Origin: Mucilaginibacter segetis
GTDB lineage: Bacteria; Bacteroidota; Bacteroidia; Sphingobacteriales; Sphingobacteriaceae
Direction: 5' to 3'
NCBI RefSeq assembly: GCF_016522075.1
Contig: NZ_JAEHFW010000003.1
Coordinates: forward strand, 124,001 to 188,000
Length of the DNA: 64,000 nt
Below the pieces are notes generated by a model, which had not been told where the DNA came from, did not search any database, and saw nothing but the letters and a program-made list of their open reading frames with translations. Below, in pieces: positions 37,091-44,825 of the stretch. The position numbers and the translations under genes were made by a program. Each line of letters begins with the position of its first letter. The stretch's first letter is position 1.

Positions 37091-37120
37091 AAAAAATGCC
37101 CGGTTTACCGGGCATTTTTT
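37091..37120. terminator. rho-independent terminator after odhB
   Basis: A perfect 13-bp stem, AAAAAATGCCCGG with CCGGGCATTTTTT, around a TTTA loop, lies about 25 bases after the odhB stop. Its A/T tails allow use on both strands, including the convergent DinB-like gene. Confidence 0.88.
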
Positions 37121-37137
37121 ATGTGCTTAGTAATTTG

Positions 37138-37608
37138 CTACACAAATTTCTTGATCGCCATAATATAACCGGTATGTAAGCCATCATGAAAAGGCAAAAA
37201 ATTGATCGCATCCTCGGCGTTATTAATATTAACACCGTACCGTGCTATCCATGGGGTATAATTAGCAAATATGCCGTTATTATAATCGGTTTCCATTTTA
37301 TCTGCACTGCTTAACAATAAGGTTTTAATGTTTTCTATTTCCGTGCTGTCAACAAAACCCTCGGGTTTTGTGCCGGGGCGATAGGGGCTAAAGTACTTGT
37401 CATCAACAGCTATTTCTGTACCGGCACGCAAGTAACAAATGCCCTGTTGTGCCGAGATCATATGGGCAAGGTTCCATACAATGTTATTGTTAAAACCTTC
37501 CGGAACTTTGTTTAATTGTTCGGTAGTTAACCCTTCAATAAGCCCAAGCAGGTGTTGGCGCGTGCTTTTAATGTTTGTTATGGTTTTGTTTATCATGTTA
37601 AAATTCAA
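37138..37608 (-). CDS. DinB-like (four-helix metal-binding) family protein
   Basis: This 156-residue protein has the DinB/YfiT-like helix-bundle pattern: an N-terminal helix ITNIKSTRQHLLGLIEGLTTEQLNKVPEGFNNNIVWNLAHMISAQQ, with the first His ligand in NLAHM, and the two-His motif FHDGLHTGYI near the C-terminus. Members bind a divalent metal; some are bacillithiol- or mycothiol-dependent transferases. No signal peptide is seen. It is a single leftward gene converging on odhB. Confidence 0.85.
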   Translation of the reverse strand: MNFNMINKTITNIKSTRQHLLGLIEGLTTEQLNKVPEGFNNNIVWNLAHMISAQQGICYLRAGTEIAVDDKYFSPYRPGTKPEGFVDSTEIENIKTLLLSSADKMETDYNNGIFANYTPWIARYGVNINNAEDAINFLPFHDGLHTGYIMAIKKFV

Positions 37609-37701
37609 TTAATGCATTGAGTTTATAAAAATAGCAAAGCGTTTTAAATCGGCTACAGGCTTGCCTGTTTTATTTTACCTTTGCGTTTTATATGCGGATA
37701 A

Positions 37702-39420
37702 ATGGTTGGAAATAGTGTAAGTAATAACGTTCGTAATGATAAGCCGGTATGGCTTTTCCTGTTCTGCTGGACGGTATTTAACATAGCACAGGCCGCAACA
37801 TTAGAACTACATGCCGATGAGGCCTATTACTGGGTATACTCCCGGTTTTTAGCATGGGGGTATTTTGATCATCCGCCTATGGTTGCGGTATTCATAAAAG
37901 CAGGCTATAGTATTTTACATAACGAATTGGGATTGCGCCTGCTTACGGTGTTAAGCAGTTCGGCATCGTTATACGTAATGTGGCTGATGTTGAAAAGGTA
38001 CAGCGTAACCGCCATCAGTTTTATATTGGTTTGCTCGGGTATATTGGTATTTCATATCTATGGTTTTACCACTACTCCCGATTCGCCATTATTACTGTTT
38101 ACGGTACTTTTCCTGTTCTTTTATCAGCAATATATAGAAAAGGACAGCTTATTGCTCACCTTAATATTAGGGGTAGTAGTAGCGTGCCTGCTATACAGTA
38201 AGTATCACGGTATTTTGTTGGTTGGTTTTACTTTAATATCAAACCTGAAGTTATTAAAGCGCCGTTCTTTTTGGGGTATTGTGATGTTGGCGTTTGTGCT
38301 TTACATCCCCCATATATTATGGCAAATGAACCACGGATACCCCTCTGTTGCCTATCATTTGAGCGAGAGATCGTCAGAGAAATACGATCTTTCTTATTCT
38401 TATCAATATCCCCTGGGGCAGTTGCTAATGGCCGGTCCGCTTATTGGCTGGTTTGTATTTTATAAGGGTTTTACCACAAAGGTTAAAGATGCATTTATAC
38501 GCGCTCTGCTGTTTAACAGTATAGGGATCTTGTTTTTTTTCTTCCTCACCTCCTTTAAAGGCGAGGTACAACTCCACTGGACGCTTATCGCTTATGTACC
38601 GCTGGCTATGTTGGCACTCATCCATCTTCAGCGATCTGAAGAATTGTCCGGCTGGTTTATTAAACTGGCGATAGCTAATACCATATTAATTGTTTTGTTA
38701 CGCCTATGTATTATAAGCGGATTGCCTGCTATAAAACAGGCCGGAGCTATAAAGAGTTATTTTGGCTTTAGCGATTGGGCTAAGGCTATCTATACCAAAG
38801 CGGGCAATAATTATGTGATATTTAACGAAGGGTTTCAAAACCCATCCAAGTATAATTTTTATAATAATACGGTAAAGGGATTTGCATATGATTCGCGCTA
38901 TTACCGCCGTACACAATATGATATATGGCCTATTGAAGATAGTTTACAGCACAAAAGAGCTTATTATGTTTTGCAGGGATGGGAGCCGGGTATAACTACT
39001 GATACTATTATTACTGCCGCCGGTACATGGTATGGCGGCTGGGTAGACAATGTGCGTACGTATCAAAAAATAAAATTCAGCGTGCCAAATTACCGCATAA
39101 AATCAGCACCGGGGCAAAAAACAATTTTTGACCTCAGTTTTACAAACCCTTATCCATTTACTATTAATTTCAGCAATTCGCCCAGGAGACATAAAGTAAG
39201 GCTTGAAGCTTGCTTTTTTATTCGCGAAAAACTAATGGAAGTGCAGAAAGCGGGAAACGATTTTTATAATATAATATTAAAACCCGGCGAAACCGCGCAT
39301 TATAAATTTATAGTTACCGCGCCAGAAAAAAGTGCACGGTACGATTTGTTTTTTTCTATCCGTACCGATCCGTTTGTTGGTGGTAAAAATAACCAGCTTA
39401 TTAATTTTGTAGTAGAGTAA
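37702..39420 (+). CDS. glycosyltransferase family 39 (PMT/ArnT-like) membrane protein
   Basis: This 572-residue polytopic membrane protein has the GT39 first-loop motif LELHADEAYYWVYS (Asp39-Glu40), then AWGYFDHPPMVA. Many membrane helices extend to about residue 345, followed by a soluble C-terminal region of about 220 residues. The family uses polyprenyl-phosphate sugars to glycosylate lipids or proteins on the outer side of the inner membrane. Acceptor and donor are unknown. TACCTTTG at 37676-37683 is a possible -7 element. It is followed after 10 nt by an outer-membrane protein gene, so the two are probably co-transcribed. Confidence 0.88.
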   Translation: MVGNSVSNNVRNDKPVWLFLFCWTVFNIAQAATLELHADEAYYWVYSRFLAWGYFDHPPMVAVFIKAGYSILHNELGLRLLTVLSSSASLYVMWLMLKRYSVTAISFILVCSGILVFHIYGFTTTPDSPLLLFTVLFLFFYQQYIEKDSLLLTLILGVVVACLLYSKYHGILLVGFTLISNLKLLKRRSFWGIVMLAFVLYIPHILWQMNHGYPSVAYHLSERSSEKYDLSYSYQYPLGQLLMAGPLIGWFVFYKGFTTKVKDAFIRALLFNSIGILFFFFLTSFKGEVQLHWTLIAYVPLAMLALIHLQRSEELSGWFIKLAIANTILIVLLRLCIISGLPAIKQAGAIKSYFGFSDWAKAIYTKAGNNYVIFNEGFQNPSKYNFYNNTVKGFAYDSRYYRRTQYDIWPIEDSLQHKRAYYVLQGWEPGITTDTIITAAGTWYGGWVDNVRTYQKIKFSVPNYRIKSAPGQKTIFDLSFTNPYPFTINFSNSPRRHKVRLEACFFIREKLMEVQKAGNDFYNIILKPGETAHYKFIVTAPEKSARYDLFFSIRTDPFVGGKNNQLINFVVE

Positions 39421-39430
39421 CCATTTGCAA

Positions 39431-40453
39431 ATGCTGAAAAAAATATACGTTTTTATAATACTGGCTATTTTTACATCTGCGGCTGCTATGGCGCAGGATG
39501 TTGATGTGCATTTTAACGGCTCAGTTTTTTTTGATAACCGTGAATACAAGGAGTTTATAAATCGATCGCACACCTACTCGGGCACACGCCTGGCACTTGA
39601 CGTTGGCCTTAATCTGGACAGCCTGAACCATTTTATTGTGGGTGTAAATGCATTGCATGAGTTTGGCGGGAATCCGTTTTTTAAAAGGGTTAACCCGGTT
39701 GCCTATTACAGCTTTACGGGCAAACAATGGTTGTTTAATGCGGGTGAATTTCCGCGCGAAGGTTTGTTAACCAATTATCCGCGTGCTTTATTGAATGATA
39801 CACTTCGTTATTTTCGTCCTAATATAGAAGGCTTACTTACCACTTTTCATAATCAACATGTATCAGAAACGGTGTGGATAGATTGGGTAAGCCGCCAAAC
39901 CAATGTTGATCGCGAGCAATTCCTTTTCGGATTTTCGGGTAAATATCAACCGGTATTGAACGGTCCGTTTTATTTGGCGCATTACTTTTTTTTATTGCAT
40001 GATGCTGGCCCCGCTATCCCTGTTCCTGACGATCATATACAGGATAATGGCGCTGCACAGGTTAAACTGGGCCTTAATTTTAGTCATAAAACCTTTCTGG
40101 ATTCGTTAAATTTTGAAGCTGGAGGCATGCTGTCATTGGAACGGGTGCGCGGTGTAGATGGCTTTCAAAAACCCAAGGGTTTTGTTGCCAATGCATACCT
40201 AAGCTATAAACGCTTTGCACTGTTCGATGAATTTTACAAAGGCGACGGGCACCATATTACTTTTGGCGACGCTTATTATGAAAAAAAGACGTATAACCGT
40301 TTAGATATTATTTACACCCCTTTCCTTTACAAGGGATTGCGTGGGCAATTTGTACTGAGCCTGCACCAAACGCCCGGTTACAGCAGTAATCAGGAAGCTT
40401 TCAGATTAAGTTATGACATCGGCAGACGGAGGCTGCTGAAATTCAAAGAATAA
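39431..40453 (+). CDS. outer-membrane beta-barrel-like protein, unknown function
   Basis: From the ATG at 39431 (a TTG two codons earlier is possible but less likely), the protein has 340 residues. A signal peptide ends near ...AAAMAQDVD. The rest is a run of amphipathic strands with many aromatics: VHFNGSVFFDN, YYSFTGKQWLFNAGEF, YFFLLHDAG, LSYKRFALFDEFYKGDGHH. A closing FRLSYDIGRRRLLKFKE completes a porin-like barrel pattern. No family name is recognised. It lies between the GT39 gene (10 nt) and a DUF2490 gene (24 nt). Confidence 0.72.
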   Translation: MLKKIYVFIILAIFTSAAAMAQDVDVHFNGSVFFDNREYKEFINRSHTYSGTRLALDVGLNLDSLNHFIVGVNALHEFGGNPFFKRVNPVAYYSFTGKQWLFNAGEFPREGLLTNYPRALLNDTLRYFRPNIEGLLTTFHNQHVSETVWIDWVSRQTNVDREQFLFGFSGKYQPVLNGPFYLAHYFFLLHDAGPAIPVPDDHIQDNGAAQVKLGLNFSHKTFLDSLNFEAGGMLSLERVRGVDGFQKPKGFVANAYLSYKRFALFDEFYKGDGHHITFGDAYYEKKTYNRLDIIYTPFLYKGLRGQFVLSLHQTPGYSSNQEAFRLSYDIGRRRLLKFKE

Positions 40454-40477
40454 TTTTTAACATCAATTTTATATAAC

Positions 40478-41191
40478 ATGAACAAAAAACCCCTACTACT
40501 ACTTGTTATTACCTTTTTATTACCCATTATCGCATCAGCTCAGGAAAACCAATTCTCGGGTTGGGCGGCATATTTTTACAGCCAAAAGGTTTCGCCAAAA
40601 TGGGGCGTTGCTTTTGACGGGCAGTTGCGAACCGCAAACCATTACGATTATGTAAACACCGTATTGCTGCGCCCTTCGGTAAATTATTTTTTTAGTAAGA
40701 ATACCTCCGCAGCTTTAGGTTACGCATATGTTGCATCTTACGGCAGAGCCGGAGGGGAGAAAACCTTCAGGCCGGAAAACCGTACATGGGAGCAGTTTAT
40801 AGTTTCGCATCCTATCAGCAAAAATATCGGGCTGGCGCATCGTTTCCGGTTAGAGCAGATCTATAAAGGGAATTCGTCCGCCGTCAGCAATGATCATTAC
40901 TTTTCGCAACGACTCAGGTATTTTGCCAGAAGCGTAATTCCGTTTAAGGCCGAAGAAAACTTTGTAAAAGGAGCTTTTGTTGCCCTGCAAAACGAAGTGT
41001 TTGTGAATGTACAAAACAAAAATAAAACAAACACACACTTTTTTGACCAGAATTGGGCTTATGTGGCTCTGGGTTATCGTATCAGTAAAGGTATTGACGC
41101 GGAGTTTGGTTACCTGAATCAGTACCTGAAACAGGCAGAAACGCACACCGTTAACCATATTTTACAGGCAGCTTTTTATACCCGGTTTTAA
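40478..41191 (+). CDS. DUF2490 family outer-membrane protein
   Basis: This 237-residue protein has a signal peptide (to about residue 21, IIASAQ) and the DUF2490 pattern: an early FSGWAAYFYSQKVSPKWGVAFDGQLRT, LLRPSVNYFFSKNTSAALGYAYV, and HRFRLEQIY in mid-protein. QNWAYVALGYRIS and a terminal LQAAFYTRF ending in Phe complete the outer-membrane barrel signal. The function is unknown. It is 24 nt after another barrel protein gene. A hairpin (ACCCGG/CCGGGT) overlaps its stop codon. Confidence 0.83.
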   Translation: MNKKPLLLLVITFLLPIIASAQENQFSGWAAYFYSQKVSPKWGVAFDGQLRTANHYDYVNTVLLRPSVNYFFSKNTSAALGYAYVASYGRAGGEKTFRPENRTWEQFIVSHPISKNIGLAHRFRLEQIYKGNSSAVSNDHYFSQRLRYFARSVIPFKAEENFVKGAFVALQNEVFVNVQNKNKTNTHFFDQNWAYVALGYRISKGIDAEFGYLNQYLKQAETHTVNHILQAAFYTRF

Positions 41192-41203
41192 TAAATACCG
41201 GGT
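41180..41203 (+). terminator. weak hairpin at the end of the DUF2490 gene
   Basis: ACCCGG (41180-41185) pairs with CCGGGT (41198-41203) around a 12-base loop that contains the stop codon, followed by an A/T-rich stretch. It may attenuate transcription into the DUF58 gene; there is no strong T tract. Confidence 0.3.
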
Positions 41204-41249
41204 TATAATTAAGCATTGGAGTTTATATACCGAATTGCTAACTTGGCAT

Positions 41250-42170
41250 ATGCCTCAATTAAATACCGATCAGGAAATACGGCAACTGGCCAATCTTGAA
41301 CTGCTTGCCCGACAGGTAGTTGAGGGTTTTATTACCGGGTTGCACCAAAGTCCTTTTCACGGTTTTTCAGTGGAGTTTGCCGAACATCGGTTATACAATA
41401 ACGGCGAGTCGGTAAAAAATATCGACTGGAAATTACTGGCCCGCACCGAAAAGCTGTTTGTAAAGCAATATGAGGAGGAAACTAACCTGCGCTGTTACCT
41501 GCTGCTGGACACCTCCTCATCCATGAATTATCCGGCTGAAGGTTTAAGCAAGTTACAATTTTCGGCATATGCCATTGCCTCATTAATGTATCTGTTTAAA
41601 AAGCAAAGGGATGCTTTTGGCCTGTGTTTGTTTTCGGATAAGATGGACTGGATGAGCCCTGCACGGTCAACAACTAAACACTTGTTTTATTTGTTTGCGG
41701 AATTAGAGCGCATATACACTAATCCGATTAAAAATGTAACTACAAATATAGCACAGGTACTGCATCATCTGGCAGCGGATATACACCAACGCTCAATGGT
41801 GATCATTTTCAGCGATATGCTGGAGAATAGCCTTGATCCGCAAAAAATGCAGGATCTGTTTGCTGCTATACAACATCTTAAATATAAAAAGCACGAGGTA
41901 ATTATTTTTAATGTTACCAGTAAACAACAAGAACTGGAATTTAATTTTGATAACCGCCCGCATCATTTTATAGATATAGAAACCGGAGAAGAGGTGCGCG
42001 TACATCCTAATAAAATACGCGATAGCTATCGCGAAGCACTACGCAACTACCGCCATCAACTTGAATTGAAATGCGCGCAATATCATATTGATATAATTGA
42101 GACAGATATTGATCAGGATTATAACGCTATTTTAAAAGCTTATCTGGTCAAGAGGAAGAGTATGCTATAA
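41250..42170 (+). CDS. DUF58 domain protein (VWA-like)
   Basis: The preferred ATG at 41250 gives 306 residues; an upstream in-frame TTG at 41235 adds five atypical residues. The family core is clear: FHGFSVEFAEHRLYNNGESVKNIDWKLLARTEKLFVKQYEEE, then LLLDTSSSMNYP, a MIDAS-like Asp-x-Ser-x-Ser motif of the von Willebrand A type. SMVIIFSDMLEN follows later in the fold. DUF58 proteins usually sit with MoxR ATPases and transglutaminase-like or BatA/BatB proteins; here no MoxR gene is adjacent, which is unusual. Cytoplasmic, function unknown. Confidence 0.87.
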   Translation: MPQLNTDQEIRQLANLELLARQVVEGFITGLHQSPFHGFSVEFAEHRLYNNGESVKNIDWKLLARTEKLFVKQYEEETNLRCYLLLDTSSSMNYPAEGLSKLQFSAYAIASLMYLFKKQRDAFGLCLFSDKMDWMSPARSTTKHLFYLFAELERIYTNPIKNVTTNIAQVLHHLAADIHQRSMVIIFSDMLENSLDPQKMQDLFAAIQHLKYKKHEVIIFNVTSKQQELEFNFDNRPHHFIDIETGEEVRVHPNKIRDSYREALRNYRHQLELKCAQYHIDIIETDIDQDYNAILKAYLVKRKSML

Positions 42171-42348
42171 TTAAATTTCTTTATACTCCTTTTAGCTATA
42201 ACAATATCCATAAAAAATCTGAAAATTGATTTATAGCCTTTTTAATTACGTATATATTAATAATTACTTTCAGTTTGGTGAAAGGTTTTTTAATTTGCCC
42301 AAATCAATTTACTGCGTATAGCGTTAGTGAATAAATGTAATTGATTAT

Positions 42349-43815
42349 ATGAAACTTTCTATAGAGCGAAAACCAATAAGAGTAAATCCTGATCCAAAAA
42401 GAGTTATTGCTCGTTTCTTTTTTAACGGAAACGACAGAGCTAAGGAAGTTATTCAAAAAGTAATGAGTTTAAGCGAAGATATAGCTTTTGGTATAGTATC
42501 GCCATTACTGCAGGAATATTCAAAAAGGCATCGTAATATAACACGGGTTTTAAACAGGCATTGTAGCAAGTTAAAACCATTGTTCGGGCAATTAAATATA
42601 GATTTTGATACGCTTACGGTGTATCGTAAACTATTAATAGGATCGTACTTTACACATGAATATTCCATAGAATCTGCAGCCTTTTTTAACCCGTCTGTGG
42701 TGGAAGACCCGGATCAAACTGAATTGGAAGATGGGGAACGCAGGGTAATTATTAGTTTTAGGGCAGTAGGCGAGGGCCACATATCATCTATTACTTTCCG
42801 CCGCGCGTTAATTGATAAGTTTAATAATATAACCGTGTTGCCCGCAGGTAGCTATATCGACGAGGCCGAAGTAGTGCGCAACGCTGTTTATAATAAAAAG
42901 CTGTTTTTTGATAAAGCTGCGGTAACACAAATTAATATTGACGTGCTGAGTGAGCTGGAATCAAAACTCGACCACCATTTTGAATATTCAAATCTTCGGC
43001 GCATAATTATCGACTCACAGAAACTGCAGGAGAGCGACATTAAAAAGTTGGAGTATGATAAAGTATTGTGGCTGGCTGATTCGTACTACGAGATAGTTTT
43101 TTCGCTGGATACTGATATCTCGGATCGTGTGATATTCCCTATCTCGGAGTATGAACGTAAAGGTATTGAGGATGCACGCTTTGTACAGTTTACTGATGAT
43201 GACGGCACATCTGTTTATTATGCAACCTATACGGCGTATGACGGATCGCTTATTATGCCCAAGCTATTGCAAACTACCGACTTTTATAATTTTAAGATAA
43301 TGCCTTTATACGGCGATGGCGCGCAAAATAAAAATCTGGCGCTGTTTCCACGCAAAATAAACGGTAAGTATGTAATGATATCGCGTATTGATGGTTGTAA
43401 CAATTACATCATGTATTCAGATAAGATAAACATCTGGGAAAAACCGATATTATTGCAACAGCCAAAATTTTCATGGGAATTCATACAGATAGGTAATTGC
43501 GGCTCGCCGATTGAAACTAAAGAAGGTTGGATAGTAATTACCCACGGAGTAGGGCCTATGCGGCGCTATGTGCTTGGTGCCAGCTTGTTAAAACTGGATG
43601 ACCCGGGTGTAGAAATAGGCAGGTTAAAAGAGCCTTTATTAACACCTAACAGTGACGAGCGTGAGGGGTACGTTCCTAACGTTTTATACTCATGCGGTGC
43701 TATAGTTCATAATAATAAACTGATCATCCCTTACGGTATATCCGATTCATCAACTTCATTTGCCGAGGTAGATCTTGATAAATTGCTGGAAAGGTTAAAG
43801 CAGGACGGCGTTTAA
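42349..43815 (+). CDS. GH130 family glycoside phosphorylase-like protein
   Basis: This 488-residue protein has no signal peptide and resembles the larger GH130 enzymes, which phosphorolyse beta-mannosides. VVEDPDQTELEDGERRVIISFRAVGEGHISSITFR, FPISEYERKGIEDARFVQFTDDDG, KNLALFPRKINGKYVMISRIDG, ETKEGWIVITHGVGPMRRYVLGASLL and EREGYVPNVLYSCGAIVHNNKLIIPYGISDS match the five-bladed propeller and phosphate-site pattern. The linkage (beta-1,2 or beta-1,4) cannot be told from sequence. Its stop codon overlaps that of the convergent GT4 gene (TTAA at 43812-43815). It is cytoplasmic and sits beside two glycosyltransferases. Confidence 0.85.
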   Translation: MKLSIERKPIRVNPDPKRVIARFFFNGNDRAKEVIQKVMSLSEDIAFGIVSPLLQEYSKRHRNITRVLNRHCSKLKPLFGQLNIDFDTLTVYRKLLIGSYFTHEYSIESAAFFNPSVVEDPDQTELEDGERRVIISFRAVGEGHISSITFRRALIDKFNNITVLPAGSYIDEAEVVRNAVYNKKLFFDKAAVTQINIDVLSELESKLDHHFEYSNLRRIIIDSQKLQESDIKKLEYDKVLWLADSYYEIVFSLDTDISDRVIFPISEYERKGIEDARFVQFTDDDGTSVYYATYTAYDGSLIMPKLLQTTDFYNFKIMPLYGDGAQNKNLALFPRKINGKYVMISRIDGCNNYIMYSDKINIWEKPILLQQPKFSWEFIQIGNCGSPIETKEGWIVITHGVGPMRRYVLGASLLKLDDPGVEIGRLKEPLLTPNSDEREGYVPNVLYSCGAIVHNNKLIIPYGISDSSTSFAEVDLDKLLERLKQDGV

Positions 43816-44825
43816 GCTAATATTTGCCGATATAATTTATAATAGTCCGCTACCATTTTTTCTGCGGAGAACTGCGTATTGGCCCATTCAAAGCAATCTT
43901 TACGATTGATTTTGTTGAGGTCGTTAACTGCAGTTACTGCTTCATCAATGGTGTTAACTAAAAAGCCGGTTTTTTGGTGCTGTATCAACTCCGGCATCGA
44001 TCCTTTATTAAACGCGATAACAGGGGTGCCGCAAAGCATAGCCTCTGCTACGCTCATTCCAAATGGTTCGTTAAAATTTATGGGGTGGAGTAGCGCAATT
44101 GCGTTGCCTAAAAGTTCATTGCGCTTTTCGGGACCTGCATGGCCAATATATTGGATCTGATCATTCAGTTCAGGCTCAATCTTTTCTCTCCAATAGCTAT
44201 CGTCTTGAATAATTCCTGCTATGAGTAATTTTCTGTTACTCCTCTTGGCTATAGCAATGGCTTCTGCAGTGCCTTTATCGTGGTGTATGCGCCCAAAATA
44301 TAGCAGGTAATCTTTAGGTTGCTCAGTAAATTTAAAATCGGCAGTGTTTAAGCCGTTGTAAACTGTAGCCATATAATCCAACTCAGGGTTTCTGTCGGCA
44401 TTGCTGATAGAGACATAATAACCTTTATCATTATACTTTTTATAAACCGGAATGATGCGGGGCGATGAAAAACCGTGAATAGTGGTGATAACAGGCGTTT
44501 TAATAAGTCCCGAATAAGTAAGAGGTAAAAAGTCGAAGTTGTTATGTACGATATCAAACTCATCAGCCATTTCCATTAAATGACTGATGTGCAGGCATTC
44601 CAGTACCTTCGCATCCTGTGTACGGTCTTCTTCGTAACCCATACTACAAACAGACTCCAGTTTGCCACCAGTTAAAGAATCACCTGTGGCAAAAAGAGTA
44701 ACATTTGCACCCAGTTTTAGCAAGCCTTCTGCTATGTTTGATGCAACCTGTTCCCAAGGGCCGTAATGCCTCGGCGGAGTGCGCCAGGCAACGGGGGCTA
44801 AAACCGCCACCTTCATACTTAGCAA
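43812..44825 (-). CDS. glycosyltransferase family 4 protein
   Basis: This 337-residue GT-B enzyme starts VAVLAPVAWRTPPRHYGPWEQVASNIAEGL and has VHNNFDFLPL, YLLYFGRIHHDKGTAEAI, and the donor-binding E-x7-E motif in NEPFGMSVAEAMLCGTPVIAFNKGSMPEL. It should transfer a sugar from a nucleotide donor, with retention of configuration. It overlaps the upstream fused glycosyltransferase by 7 nt, so the two are translationally coupled. The convergent GH130 gene suggests all three handle one mannoside-type glycan; that link is inference. Confidence 0.88.
   Translation of the reverse strand: MLSMKVAVLAPVAWRTPPRHYGPWEQVASNIAEGLLKLGANVTLFATGDSLTGGKLESVCSMGYEEDRTQDAKVLECLHISHLMEMADEFDIVHNNFDFLPLTYSGLIKTPVITTIHGFSSPRIIPVYKKYNDKGYYVSISNADRNPELDYMATVYNGLNTADFKFTEQPKDYLLYFGRIHHDKGTAEAIAIAKRSNRKLLIAGIIQDDSYWREKIEPELNDQIQYIGHAGPEKRNELLGNAIALLHPINFNEPFGMSVAEAMLCGTPVIAFNKGSMPELIQHQKTGFLVNTIDEAVTAVNDLNKINRKDCFEWANTQFSAEKMVADYYKLYRQILA

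Noticed and set aside
42267..42284. CTTTCA/TGAAAG hairpin followed by T residues upstream of the GH130 gene
   Set aside because: Only 6 bp and AT-rich, about 100 bases after the DUF58 stop; too weak to call a terminator or operator.
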